Origin: JAWXBK01 sp040878185
Lineage (GTDB): Bacteria > Pseudomonadota > Alphaproteobacteria > Dongiales > Dongiaceae
Length of the DNA stretch: 64,000 nucleotides
Direction of reading: 5' to 3'
Assembly: GCA_040878185.1 (NCBI GenBank)
Contig: JBBDMS010000031.1
Coordinates: 41,463-105,462, forward strand
The position numbers and the translations under genes are program-made. Of this stretch, positions 34,213 to 42,597 are shown piece after piece. Within the stretch, counting starts at the first letter, position 1, and the number at the start of each line of letters is the position of its first letter. The notes below the pieces were generated by a model, which ran no database searches, was not told where the DNA came from, and was given only the letters and a program-made list of their open reading frames with translations.

Positions 34213-35106
34213 ATGTCGCGTTTCGTTCTGCTGCCGCTGGCAGCCATGCTGCTGATCGCCGGTGCGACGCCGGGTGCGGCGCAATCCGTCGAGGAAGAAA
34301 CCTCGCGCGTGTCGATCGAGCCGGTCGACGGCGCGCTGCAATGGCAGATCGAAAACCGCACCTTCGATGTGGTCCAGACCTGGTCGGGCGCGGGCCCGCG
34401 CAGCCTGCTGCTGGAAGAGACGATGTCGGCGATGCGACGGAGCGACATGGAGGGCCCGGCCGATCCGATGGTGCGTGTCGTCGCGTCCGAAATACTGGAC
34501 GATGGTACGCTGACGCCACTCTGGGAGTTCGAGACGCGGGCCGAGACGGGATCTGCCCGCTATCTCGGCGCGTTCGGCGATGCCTATGTCGCGACGCTCT
34601 ATGGCTGTTGCGGCGCGATCGACGCCGATCGCTATTTCGGACTCGAATCCGGCGCGTTGCTGGTGACCGCCAACGGCCCGGTAGCGCTGCTCGACATTCC
34701 GAACAGCGGCGGTCTCGTGCGGATCGCCGGCGTCGAGACGCCCTGGTCGGCGTCGGGTGAGGCTTTGTACCAGGAGCGCAGCGACGCATTCGGCACGATC
34801 GGCTATGCGTCGATGTCGGAAGAACTGCAGCGCGCGCTAATCGTCGTCAATCTCAACATGATGGAAGCGATCGACAGCATGATGGCGCTGCCGATGCTCG
34901 AATGGGTGCCGGCGGACGGCGAACCGGCGCGCGAATTCACTTTTTGGGCGCTCGACGGCGAACGCGATGAAGCGAAGATCGGCGGTATCTCGCTGCGCGT
35001 CACCTACACGCCCGAAGCCTGGGTCGAAATACCGCTGGTGGCGGACCGGCTCGATCTCGCCGCGGCGACAGCGTCGCCCGGTCTGTCGCTCGAAGCGCTG
35101 CCGTAA
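34213..35106 (+). CDS. Exported protein of unknown function
   Basis: A 297-residue protein with a signal peptide (MSRFVLLPLAAMLLIAGAT, cleavage after GAAQ). The mature part is acidic and beta-rich, with a Cys pair in LYGCCGAIDADRYFG near residue 135. I recognise no family. ATG 34213 follows aggag by seven bases; ATG 34192 would extend it without a better site. It follows the OCD-family gene by about 30 bases and may be its operon partner. Nothing indicates an enzymatic role. Confidence 0.7.
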   Translation: MSRFVLLPLAAMLLIAGATPGAAQSVEEETSRVSIEPVDGALQWQIENRTFDVVQTWSGAGPRSLLLEETMSAMRRSDMEGPADPMVRVVASEILDDGTLTPLWEFETRAETGSARYLGAFGDAYVATLYGCCGAIDADRYFGLESGALLVTANGPVALLDIPNSGGLVRIAGVETPWSASGEALYQERSDAFGTIGYASMSEELQRALIVVNLNMMEAIDSMMALPMLEWVPADGEPAREFTFWALDGERDEAKIGGISLRVTYTPEAWVEIPLVADRLDLAAATASPGLSLEALP

Positions 35107-35484
35107 CGGGCGCACCGACGCGACAGGCGGTTGCGTGAACGCGCACGGATAAGAACGCCATTCGCGTGCATCAATTCATATGTAATGTTCGAGACGCGTT
35201 TCGGGCGCGTTTCAGGATGCAACTCGCGACTCGAAAAATGTGCGCCGCAAGCCGTGTCAACGATGTGGCATTGCGACCCGGACATCCTGTCGCGACGGCG
35301 GACAAGCCTTATTTTAAAGGAAAAATTGGACTGTTCCGTCGGTTACCCAAAAAATGGAACCGATCTACGGAGGCCGCCAGGCCGTTGATCGGAGACACCT
35401 CATCCCCATGTCGGTTGTACCAGCGCAGGCCGGCCGCTTGAGCTGTGCCCGGCCTTTGGAATGAACAAGATGGGAGCAAAGAAA
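35107..35484. other. 378-base noncoding stretch
   Basis: This gap is more AT-rich than its surroundings, with runs such as ttattttaaaggaaaaatt near 35309. I see no gene, tRNA or perfect long palindrome in it. It should contain the promoter of the PRC-barrel gene. A ggaac sequence near 35355 resembles an EcfG -35 box, but the matching -10 spacing does not fit. Confidence 0.5.
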
Positions 35485-36069
35485 ATGATGGCAACCAGAC
35501 TCATGACCGCGTCGACGCTCGTCCTCGCCTTGACGGCGGGTGCGGCATTGGCCCAGACGGCCGACAGTGACGCCGTCGAAAACGAAACCGTCACGCCGCC
35601 CTCGGACGGGCAGGTGATCGTCGAGCAGGAACCCAGTCAGACGTTGACCAAGGATCTGATCGGCGCCGACGTGATGCATGCCGAGCATGGCAATATCGGC
35701 ACCCTCGAGGCTCTGCTGTTCGACGGAAACGATCGGATCGTCGGCGGTGTCGTGTCGATCGGCGGTTTCCTCGGTCTCGGCGCCAAGGAAGTGGCGCTCT
35801 CCTGGGACGCATTTGACGTCCGCACCGATGAGAACGCGGTCTATGTCGATCTGACGAAGGAGCAGCTTGAGGCGGCCCCGTCGTTCATGGATCGCGCGGA
35901 CGTGCGGGCGGAGGAAGCCGCCCAGCAGGCGCAGCGCGAGATGGACGAAGGCATCGCGCCGCTCCCGGCCCCGACGCTCGACGCGGAGCCGTCGATCGAA
36001 ACCGATCCGCTGCAGAACGAGCAGATCGAGCCCGATACGACGACCACGGACGACGAGCAGACCTACTAA
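35485..36069 (+). CDS. Exported PRC-barrel domain protein
   Basis: About 194 residues with a signal peptide (MMATRLMTASTLVLALTAG, cleavage near ALAQ). A PRC-barrel domain at about residues 55-120 (KDLIGADVMHAEHGNIGTLEALLFD, GGVVSIGGFLGLGAKEVALSWD) is followed by an acidic, Pro/Thr-rich disordered tail. Such exported PRC-barrel proteins are common in alphaproteobacteria and are usually stress-linked; the role is unknown. ATG 35485 follows gggag by eight bases. ATG 35461 is an alternative with a poorer site and would lengthen the n-region. A terminator follows. Confidence 0.8.
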   Translation: MMATRLMTASTLVLALTAGAALAQTADSDAVENETVTPPSDGQVIVEQEPSQTLTKDLIGADVMHAEHGNIGTLEALLFDGNDRIVGGVVSIGGFLGLGAKEVALSWDAFDVRTDENAVYVDLTKEQLEAAPSFMDRADVRAEEAAQQAQREMDEGIAPLPAPTLDAEPSIETDPLQNEQIEPDTTTTDDEQTY

Positions 36070-36110
36070 CGACGAAAGAACGTCTCAGCCCCTTGGGCGA
36101 GATGAACTCA

Positions 36111-36151
36111 AAGGCCGGCAACGCGACGATGTCGCACTGCCGGTCTTTTTT
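36111..36151 (+). terminator. Rho-independent terminator after the PRC-barrel gene
   Basis: An outer stem aaggccggca / tgccggtctt with one mismatch encloses an inner gcgac / gtcgc hairpin and ends in a run of six T. It lies about 40 bases after the stop. Confidence 0.8.
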
Positions 36152-36225
36152 GTGCGTGGCGGTGCGGTTGAAAAGTTTGTAAACACGCGTGAAAATCAAT
36201 TTGTCAGCCCTGTGATTGAGACGGA

Positions 36226-36849
36226 TTGGAATCCGCTGTGCGAAACCGGGAACATTGGAGTGAAGTCTATCGCTCGAAAGCGCCGGACAGCGTCAGCTGG
36301 TATCAGGCGAGCCCCGAACCGTCACTGTTGACACTGGATCGGCTCGGCGTTCCCAGTTCTGCCCCGCTCATCGATGTTGGCGGCGGCGCATCCACCCTCG
36401 TTGACCGTCTCATCGAGCGTGGATGGTCCGATCTCACCGTGCTCGATATTGCGGCTCCTGCGCTGGGCGTCGCGAAGGCTCGATTAGGGCCGTCGGCCGA
36501 CATCGTCCGGTGGGAGGTCGCCGACATCACGGCATGGGCGCCAAGCAGACGCTATGATCTCTGGCACGATCGGGCCATGTTCCATTTTCTCACCGATCGA
36601 AAGCAGCGGGATGCCTACCGGCGCGCACTGGATGCGGGGCTCGCGCCGGGTGGTTTTGCGATCTTCGCGACCTTCGCCCCCGAGGGGCCGGAGCGTTGTA
36701 GCGGTCTGGAAGTTCGGCGCTACGATGCTGCGACGCTGTTAGAGGAATTAGGGTCGCGCTACCGGATGGTGGAGAACTGGCGAGAAGAGCATGTAACGCC
36801 CTCGGGCGGCAAACAAGCCTTCAATTGGTGCGTCTTCAGGCGGGATTGA
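36226..36849 (+). CDS. Class I SAM-dependent methyltransferase
   Basis: A ~207-residue Rossmann-fold methyltransferase. The opening HWSEVYRSKAPDSVSWYQ is typical of a thiopurine-methyltransferase/trans-aconitate-like subgroup. Motif I LIDVGGGASTLVDRL is near residues 48-62, the acidic end of strand two is in LTVLDIA, and motif IV is YDLWHDRAMFHFL. The methyl acceptor is unknown. TTG 36226 and GTG 36238 are both possible starts, with only weak ribosome-binding sites, so the first four residues are uncertain. It is convergent with the histidase-like gene and separated by a terminator from the PRC-barrel gene. Confidence 0.8.
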   Translation: MESAVRNREHWSEVYRSKAPDSVSWYQASPEPSLLTLDRLGVPSSAPLIDVGGGASTLVDRLIERGWSDLTVLDIAAPALGVAKARLGPSADIVRWEVADITAWAPSRRYDLWHDRAMFHFLTDRKQRDAYRRALDAGLAPGGFAIFATFAPEGPERCSGLEVRRYDAATLLEELGSRYRMVENWREEHVTPSGGKQAFNWCVFRRD

Positions 36850-36878
36850 GCGGTTTATTGCGCATCGGCGCGTTATCG

Positions 36879-38393
36879 TTACGTCAGCGCACTTTCAAGC
36901 TGCCGGTCGATCGCCATGTCGGCGAGCATCGTCGCGACCGCCTCGACGTCGCCGCCGAGCCCGCGATCCTCGTCCATCGCCGGTGCGACCGACCGCACCA
37001 TCTGTTGTGCGATTTGCGTTGCCTTGCCCAGCCGCGCGGGTTTGGCGAACTCAACGGCTTGTGCTGCGACCACCAGTTCAAGCGCGACCAACAACCGGAA
37101 ACGGTCGAGCGCCGTTTCCAGTTTGGCGACCGCCTGCGGGGCGTTGCTGGTATCGTCTTCGACGCCGTCTGCGCTGCTGCGCGACAAGGTCGAGACCGGG
37201 TTTGCAAGATGGCTGATCTCGATCGCGAGTGCCTCGCCGGTCTTCAGAAGCGGTGCCATGCCGGCGCGGGTCGTCCCGCGTGGCGAAAGCGTGGGCGGCA
37301 GATCGGACAATCGGTCGGTCAGCAACTTCGCCGTGCGCTGCACCGCGAGATTGGCGCTCTGGGCGAGACCGATCGCGGCGGTGTCGAAGGCGAGCGCGAT
37401 CGCCGGCACATGGAAATTGCCGTTCGATAGAATGACGCCGTCGGCCAGGATGACCGAGGGATTGTCGCCCGAACCGCTCAGTTCCGGTTCGACCGCGCTT
37501 TCGGCGAAGTCGAGCGCCGAGGCGAAGCTGCCCAGCACCTGGCCGATGCAACGCAGCGACAGCGGATCCTGCACGCGGCGTGCCGCGCCCGGTTCGGTCA
37601 GGCTGCCGCCGTCGAGAAAGCGCAACAGCCGCGCCGAGACCGATGTTTGTCCCGGCGCCGGTCGTAACGCCGCGATCCGCGGATCGAACGGTGAGAGATT
37701 GGCGCGGAACCCTTCCATCGACAACGCGGCCGCGAGGATCGCCTGGTCGAGCAAGCGGCGCGCATCGTGCAGCGCGAGCGCCGCGCGGCCGACCGTGATC
37801 GCATTCGACGACACGATCGCGATGCCGTCTTTGGGTCCGATTGCGACCGGTTCGAGGCCGGCGCGTTCGAGCGCCGCCGCACCCGATATGACCGTGCCGT
37901 CGAATTCGGCCTCGCCTTCGCCCATCATGACGAGCCCGATATGCCCCATCAGCACGAGGTCCGCCGCGCCGATCGAACCGATCGACGGCACGACGGGATG
38001 GATGCCGGCATTGAGCATCGCAACAAGCTGTGCGGCGATCGCCGGATCGGCACCGGCGCTGCCCTGGGCGAGGCCCTGCACGCGGATCAGCATCGCCGCC
38101 CGGACCGCCTCGACCGGCAGGCGGGCGCCGACCCCGTGGGCGCGACCCCGCACCGTCACCCGCGAGAACTCCGAGAGGATGTCGGCCGGCAGCATCGAGG
38201 TGGCACGGGGTCCGAGCCCGGTGGTCAGCCCATAGACCGGCCGTCCGTCCCCGAGATGCTGCAATACGACGCGCCGTGCCGCTGCCATGCGTGCGTCCGC
38301 TGCGGGCGCGAGCGCCACCTTGCGGCGCTGCCGGGCCACCGAAACGACGGCGCCGATATCGATCGGCGCGCCATCGAGCCGCAGGGGATCCAT
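36879..38393 (-). CDS. Histidase-family lyase lacking the MIO cofactor triad (candidate betaine-type lyase)
   Basis: A 504-residue member of the histidine/phenylalanine ammonia-lyase family. Most signatures are kept: Tyr54 in VYGLTTGLGP, His86 in RGRAHGVGA, QDPLSLRC at 275-282, GNFHVP near 325 and SADGVEDDTSNA near 407-418. The cofactor site is not: canonical GASGDLAPL is GAADLVLM (142-149), so no Ala-Ser-Gly can cyclise to the MIO electrophile. I confirmed this in the DNA near 37950-37975. Ergothionase, a family member removing trimethylamine from ergothioneine, also works without MIO. Divergence from an mttB-like gene and nearby hutU/I/F/G make a histidine-betaine substrate plausible. A degenerate or different lyase is the alternative. 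Confidence 0.72.
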   Translation of the reverse strand: MDPLRLDGAPIDIGAVVSVARQRRKVALAPAADARMAAARRVVLQHLGDGRPVYGLTTGLGPRATSMLPADILSEFSRVTVRGRAHGVGARLPVEAVRAAMLIRVQGLAQGSAGADPAIAAQLVAMLNAGIHPVVPSIGSIGAADLVLMGHIGLVMMGEGEAEFDGTVISGAAALERAGLEPVAIGPKDGIAIVSSNAITVGRAALALHDARRLLDQAILAAALSMEGFRANLSPFDPRIAALRPAPGQTSVSARLLRFLDGGSLTEPGAARRVQDPLSLRCIGQVLGSFASALDFAESAVEPELSGSGDNPSVILADGVILSNGNFHVPAIALAFDTAAIGLAQSANLAVQRTAKLLTDRLSDLPPTLSPRGTTRAGMAPLLKTGEALAIEISHLANPVSTLSRSSADGVEDDTSNAPQAVAKLETALDRFRLLVALELVVAAQAVEFAKPARLGKATQIAQQMVRSVAPAMDEDRGLGGDVEAVATMLADMAIDRQLESALT

Positions 38394-38420
38394 CCCCCGG
38401 CTCTACAGGCCTCGGGGCCC

Positions 38421-38490
38421 GTTCGCAACCGGCCGTTCGCAACCGGCCATCCGCAACCGGCCATCCGCAACCGGCCATCCGCAGCCGGCT
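38421..38490. repeat. 14-bp tandem repeat, five copies, in a divergent promoter gap
   Basis: Five copies of gttcgcaaccggcc or atccgcaaccggcc run head to tail, the last degenerate, in the 174-base gap between the MIO-less lyase (minus) and the second mttB-like gene (plus). It therefore lies in the shared control region of the two genes. Confidence 0.85.
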
Positions 38491-38567
38491 GTCGGTAACA
38501 GGGCGTGGCGACAGGCCCGTCGTATCGCCCGAATTCCACCGATTTCGATTTCGCAACCGCCGGTTCT

Positions 38568-40157
38568 ATGACAATCATTCGCGGCGGCATTCGCCGCGAA
38601 TTGGCAGCATCGAAGGACGCACCGGTGGTGGAGCAGACGGCAACGCGGCGGCGCCCGCGACGCAGCAAGGACGCCGGCATCGCGCAGCTCCCCTGGCGCC
38701 GGCTGCGCAATCCCTATCGCCCGGTCGAGGTCCTCAGCGCGGATCAGATCGAGACCATTCACGACGCCTCGCTGCGCGTGCTCGAGGAACAGGGCATGGA
38801 GTTCCTCGATGCCGAGGCGCGCGACATCCTGAAACAGGCGGGCGCCGACGTTGAAGAGGGCGGGCTGCGGGTACGGTTCGATCGCGGCCTCGTCCTGGAA
38901 TCGGTCGCGAAGACACCCGCGCAGGTTACGATCCATTCGCGCAACCCGGAACACAGCCTGACCTTCGGCGGCAACCATGTGAATTTCGGCAGCGTCGCGA
39001 GCGCGCCGAACGTGTCCGATCTCGACCGCGGCCGGCGGCCCGGCACGTTCGACGATTACTGCAATCTGCTGAAGCTGGTCCAGACTTTCAATGTCGTGCA
39101 TTTCCTGAGCGGCTATCCGGTCGAGCCGGCGGATCTGCCGCCGACGACGCGGCATCTCGATGCGCTGGGTGCGGCGCTCATCATGACCGACAAGGTGATC
39201 CACGGTTATTCGCTCGGCCGCGAGCGGATCGCCGATGCGATCGAACTGGTCTGTCGCGCGCGCGGGATCGACAAGGCGCAGCTTGCGAAAGAACCGGGCC
39301 TGTTCTCGATCGTGAACACGAATTCGCCGCTCCGGCTCGATATCCCGATGCTGCAGGGGCTGATGGAAATGGCCCGGCATGGCCAACCGGTCTGCATCAC
39401 ACCCTTCACGCTGTCGGGTGCGATGGCACCGGCGACGATTGCCGGCGCGCTCACCTTGCAGAATGCCGAGGCGCTGGCCGGCATCGCCTTCATCCAGATG
39501 GTGGCGCCGGGCGCGCCGGCGATCTATGGCGGCTTCACCTCGAACGTCGATATGAAGACCGGCGCGCCGGCCTTCGGCACGCCGGAATATGTGCGCGCCG
39601 CGATGGCCGGCGGCCAGCTCGCGCGCCGCTATAATTTCCCGTATCGCTCGTCGAACGCCTGTGCTGCCAACGCGGTCGACGGGCAGGCGGCGTACGAATC
39701 GCAGATGTCGATCTGGGGCGCGGTGATGGGCGGCGTGAACATGATGCTGCACGGCGCCGGCTGGATGGAGGGCGGGCTGGTCGCCTCGTTCGAGAAGCTC
39801 ATCGTCGATGTCGAAATGCTGCAGATGATGAGCGAGTTCCTGCAGCCGATCGAGGTCACCGAGGAAACGCTCGGCCTCGATGCGATCGCGGAAGTCGGGC
39901 CGGGCGGGCATTTCTTCGGCGCCGCGCACACGCTGGCGCGCTACGACCGTGCCTTCTATCCGCCGTTGCTTTCGGACTGGCGCAATTTCGAGACCTGGCG
40001 CGAAGCCGGTGCGCTCGATACCGCGCAGCGCGCGAATGTTCTGTGGAAAAAAGCCGTCGCCGAATACGAGGCGCCGGCGATGGATCCCGCCTGCAGGGAA
40101 GCGGTCGAGGATTTCGTCGAACGGCGCAAGCGCGAGGGCGGCGTCTCCCAAGCCTAG
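38568..40157 (+). CDS. Second MttB-family methyltransferase, non-pyrrolysine
   Basis: A 529-residue COG5598 methyltransferase, clearly paralogous to the gene at 12057 but not a recent duplicate. Shared blocks include SGAMAPATIAGALTLQNAEAL, GAPAFGTPEYVRAAMAGGQLA and AEVGPGGHFFGAAHT. The frame has no internal amber codon. Family members demethylate trimethylamine, glycine betaine or related quaternary amines. Divergence from the MIO-less lyase suggests it could use the trimethylamine, or the parent betaine, of that pathway. No corrinoid protein is nearby. ATG 38568 is chosen; GTG 38505 upstream would add 21 residues. The stop codon overlaps the start of a 15-bp repeat array. Confidence 0.82.
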   Translation: MTIIRGGIRRELAASKDAPVVEQTATRRRPRRSKDAGIAQLPWRRLRNPYRPVEVLSADQIETIHDASLRVLEEQGMEFLDAEARDILKQAGADVEEGGLRVRFDRGLVLESVAKTPAQVTIHSRNPEHSLTFGGNHVNFGSVASAPNVSDLDRGRRPGTFDDYCNLLKLVQTFNVVHFLSGYPVEPADLPPTTRHLDALGAALIMTDKVIHGYSLGRERIADAIELVCRARGIDKAQLAKEPGLFSIVNTNSPLRLDIPMLQGLMEMARHGQPVCITPFTLSGAMAPATIAGALTLQNAEALAGIAFIQMVAPGAPAIYGGFTSNVDMKTGAPAFGTPEYVRAAMAGGQLARRYNFPYRSSNACAANAVDGQAAYESQMSIWGAVMGGVNMMLHGAGWMEGGLVASFEKLIVDVEMLQMMSEFLQPIEVTEETLGLDAIAEVGPGGHFFGAAHTLARYDRAFYPPLLSDWRNFETWREAGALDTAQRANVLWKKAVAEYEAPAMDPACREAVEDFVERRKREGGVSQA

Positions 40158-40215
40158 GACTGGCAGGCCTGACGCTGGCAGGCTTGACGCTGGCAGGCTT
40201 GACGCTGGCAGGGCT
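40156..40215. repeat. 15-bp tandem repeat, four copies, between convergent genes
   Basis: Units of gacgctggcaggctt at 40171, 40186 and 40201 plus one diverged unit at 40156. The array runs from the stop codon of the mttB-like gene to the stop codon of the desaturase gene and fills the whole gap, as the 34-bp array at 28052 does. Confidence 0.85.
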
Positions 40216-41155
40216 AAGGCTGGACCGGGTCGTTCAGCGCGCGCAGGGGGTGTGCGACCGGTTCCTTGCTGCGCAGCCAGTAGCGCCGCGCGATCTCCCG
40301 ATAACCGCCGAAATGATAGCCGCCATTGTCGGTCAGATACTCGTCGCGCCGCGCATGGAACTGTCGTGGCCGGCGATACCAGGCGAGGCCCGGTTCATTG
40401 TGGTGCACGACATGATAGCTGTTGAACAGATAGAGCAGGCCGAAGAACCAGTCGGCCTCGACGATCGCCGTACGTCCGCCCGGTTCGTGCGCCGCGCGAT
40501 GTTCGGCAAACGAGCGCAACAGGGTCAGCGACGTGCCCGGATACGCAAAGCAGGCGATATAGACCAGCGGGTTCATGCCGCAGACGCCGACCACCCAGAT
40601 GCCGATCGCACTAAGGCCGAGCAGGTGCAGCGACCAGTCGCGGATCGCGATCATATCGCCGGCGGCGATATTGCGGATCGCCTGCGCACCGGTGACCCAG
40701 GCAATCACCGCGGGCCCGAGCAGCAGCCGGCCGAACAGCGTGTTGGTTGCCTGCATGATACGGCGCTGCCAGCGCGACATTCTCTGCCAGCGGATCGGGT
40801 CGACATAGAAGCTCTCCGGATCGATCCCGGGCAGCGTCAGGTCTTCGTCGCGATGATGGACGAGATGCGTGTGGCGATAGAGCGTGTACGGCATCCACAG
40901 ATTGAGCGACGGAAACATCAACGCCGTGTTGGCCCAGCGCGCGTGGAATGGATAGCCGTGCACGGCCTCGTGCTGCAGCGAACCGTGGAAGCAGACGATG
41001 ATCGCGCCGATTGGCGCGAGCGCCCACCAGGGCAGCAGCGCATGAAACCAGGTCACCAGGCCGAACGCCGTGTAGGTCAGCAGGATCAGCCCCAGGGTGG
41101 CGAGGTCGACGGCCGGACGGGCCAAGGTGGCAGGGGCGGCGGCGGCGCGAAGCAT
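40214..41155 (-). CDS. Membrane fatty-acid-desaturase-family protein
   Basis: A 313-residue integral membrane diiron enzyme with the three histidine boxes of the desaturase/hydroxylase superfamily: HxxxH at 62-66 (HEAVH), HTHLVHH near 95-101 and YHVVHH near 247-252. Hydrophobic stretches lie at about 20-55 and 165-205. Substrates in this superfamily include acyl lipids, alkanes and carotenoids; none can be chosen here. The segment SYHVVHHNEPGLAWYRRP resembles small hydrocarbon- or sterol-type members. ATG 41155. It is divergent from an XRE-family regulator across an AT-rich gap, so it may be that regulator's target. Confidence 0.82.
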   Translation of the reverse strand: MLRAAAAPATLARPAVDLATLGLILLTYTAFGLVTWFHALLPWWALAPIGAIIVCFHGSLQHEAVHGYPFHARWANTALMFPSLNLWMPYTLYRHTHLVHHRDEDLTLPGIDPESFYVDPIRWQRMSRWQRRIMQATNTLFGRLLLGPAVIAWVTGAQAIRNIAAGDMIAIRDWSLHLLGLSAIGIWVVGVCGMNPLVYIACFAYPGTSLTLLRSFAEHRAAHEPGGRTAIVEADWFFGLLYLFNSYHVVHHNEPGLAWYRRPRQFHARRDEYLTDNGGYHFGGYREIARRYWLRSKEPVAHPLRALNDPVQP

Positions 41156-41261
41156 GGACGTTCCGGGTAAGGGGTTGCGCTAGATCAGTAATGACATTTT
41201 TGTGCCACAGATACCCATACAGCAATGAGGGAATGTGCACGGATCGTTGCAGATTGCCGCG

Positions 41262-41287
41262 TTAATGATATTATGGTGATAATTATC
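41262..41287. promoter_or_regulatory. AT-rich candidate operator between desaturase and XRE regulator
   Basis: The 154-base divergent gap contains a short AT-rich island with the perfect 10-base palindrome gataattatc at 41278-41287, next to an imperfect one (taatgatatta) at 41262-41272. It stands out against the GC-rich background and lies 23 bases before the regulator's start, a natural place for autoregulation. Confidence 0.45.
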
Positions 41288-41309
41288 TACAAACGCGGAG
41301 TTTTGATCG

Positions 41310-42188
41310 ATGCGCACGGCCGATCGGGTCGAAACGGTCCGGATCCTGCGGGAGCGGCTGACCGAGGTCATCGTTCGCAGCGGTCTGTCGCGTTCGGGCT
41401 TTGCCGAGCGACTCGGGATCGACCGCTCCACCTTGTCCCAGGTACTCGCGGGCTCGGACGATCGGTTACCGCGGGCCGAGACGCTGGCGACGATCGCCCG
41501 CGACCGGAAGGTCAGCGTCGACTGGCTGCTCGGGCTCACGCAGCAGGGCGGGGTTGGCACCGATCTCCTGACCCAGCCTTTGGAAATGGAGCCGGGCGGC
41601 AGCTCGCCGGCCGATGCGCGTCTCACGCGTTGGCATAACGAAGCGGCCGGCTACAAGATTCGCTACATCCCGAGCACGCTGCCGGATTTGTTCAAGACCG
41701 AAGCGGTGATCCGCTACGAATACCGCACGCTGACCGAACCCGTCTCGGCCTCGCGGATCGAGGCAGCGACCGCGCGGCTCGAGGTACAGCGGCGGCCCGA
41801 AAGCGATATGGAAGTCTGCTCGACGATCCAGGCGATCGAGGGCTTCGCCCGCGGCGAGGGCTACTGGAGCGACCTGCCCGTCGTACAGCGCCGCGAGCAG
41901 CTCCACCACATGATCGCGCTGATGGACGAGCTCTACCCGACCTTTCGCTGGTTCCTCTATGATGCGCGCGACCGCTATTCGGTCCCGATCACGGTATTCG
42001 GGCCGCTCCGGGCGACGATCTATATCGGCCAGATGTACATGGTGTTTAACAGTACGGAACATATTCGCGCGCTGACGGCGCATTTCGACGAGCTGATCCG
42101 CGCGGCGAAGGTGCAGCCGCCGGACGTGCCGCCATTTCTCCGTCGCCTGCTCGACGAACTCGATGGCACGGAGGCGGAACGTGGCTGA
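41310..42188 (+). CDS. XRE-family transcriptional regulator with C-terminal sensor-like domain
   Basis: A 292-residue regulator. The N-terminal helix-turn-helix (residues about 14-70, SGLSRSGFAERLGIDRSTLSQVL) is followed by a ~200-residue domain of unknown type containing YEYRTLTEPVSASRIEAA and ITVFGPLRATIYIGQMYMVF, which probably senses a ligand. ATG 41310 follows ggag by nine bases. It overlaps a GFA gene by eight bases, and three further genes follow without gaps, so it heads an operon and is divergent from the desaturase. The ligand is not predictable. Confidence 0.82.
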   Translation: MRTADRVETVRILRERLTEVIVRSGLSRSGFAERLGIDRSTLSQVLAGSDDRLPRAETLATIARDRKVSVDWLLGLTQQGGVGTDLLTQPLEMEPGGSSPADARLTRWHNEAAGYKIRYIPSTLPDLFKTEAVIRYEYRTLTEPVSASRIEAATARLEVQRRPESDMEVCSTIQAIEGFARGEGYWSDLPVVQRREQLHHMIALMDELYPTFRWFLYDARDRYSVPITVFGPLRATIYIGQMYMVFNSTEHIRALTAHFDELIRAAKVQPPDVPPFLRRLLDELDGTEAERG

Positions 42189-42597
42189 ACCGGCGAGCGG
42201 ATCGATACGCGCGCGCGGCCGCTGTCTTTGCGGTGCGGTGTCTTTCACCGTGCGCGGTCCGCTGCGCGACGTGGTGGTCTGCCATTGCGACCAGTGCCAG
42301 CATAATCACGGCGGCCCGGGCAACTACACGAGTGCCGCGTGGAGCGACATCGCGCTCTCCGGCGAAGACCGGCTGCGCTGGTTTCAATCGTCCGCCAAAG
42401 CGCGACGCGGTTTCTGTGCGGAATGCGGGTCGAGCCTGTTCTGGGAACCGGCCGGCGAGGCGCGTGTCTCGATCAATGCCGGCGCGCTCGATGCGCCGAC
42501 CGGGCTCAGGACCGTGCGCCGCATCTACATCGCCGAAAAGCCGGCATGGGATGAAGTGCATGACGGCCTCGAAACGCTGCCGGGGAGCATGCGCTGA
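42181..42597 (+). CDS. GFA-family zinc protein, first of a tandem pair
   Basis: A 138-residue GFA-domain protein with the zinc pattern CLCGAV, CHCDQCQ and FCAECGSS. GTG 42181 is chosen because ggagg lies seven bases upstream and because it overlaps the regulator stop by eight bases; ATG 42163 is an alternative inside the regulator. The phrase ARGRCLCGAV is shared with the next gene, indicating tandem duplication followed by divergence. The function (formaldehyde-glutathione chemistry in founding members) is unproven for this subgroup. Confidence 0.82.
   Translation: MAEPASGSIRARGRCLCGAVSFTVRGPLRDVVVCHCDQCQHNHGGPGNYTSAAWSDIALSGEDRLRWFQSSAKARRGFCAECGSSLFWEPAGEARVSINAGALDAPTGLRTVRRIYIAEKPAWDEVHDGLETLPGSMR

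Noticed and set aside
35340..35400. EcfG-type stress promoter upstream of the PRC-barrel gene
   Set aside because: A ggaac box is present, but the nearest cgtt is about 22 bases away, outside the usual spacing.
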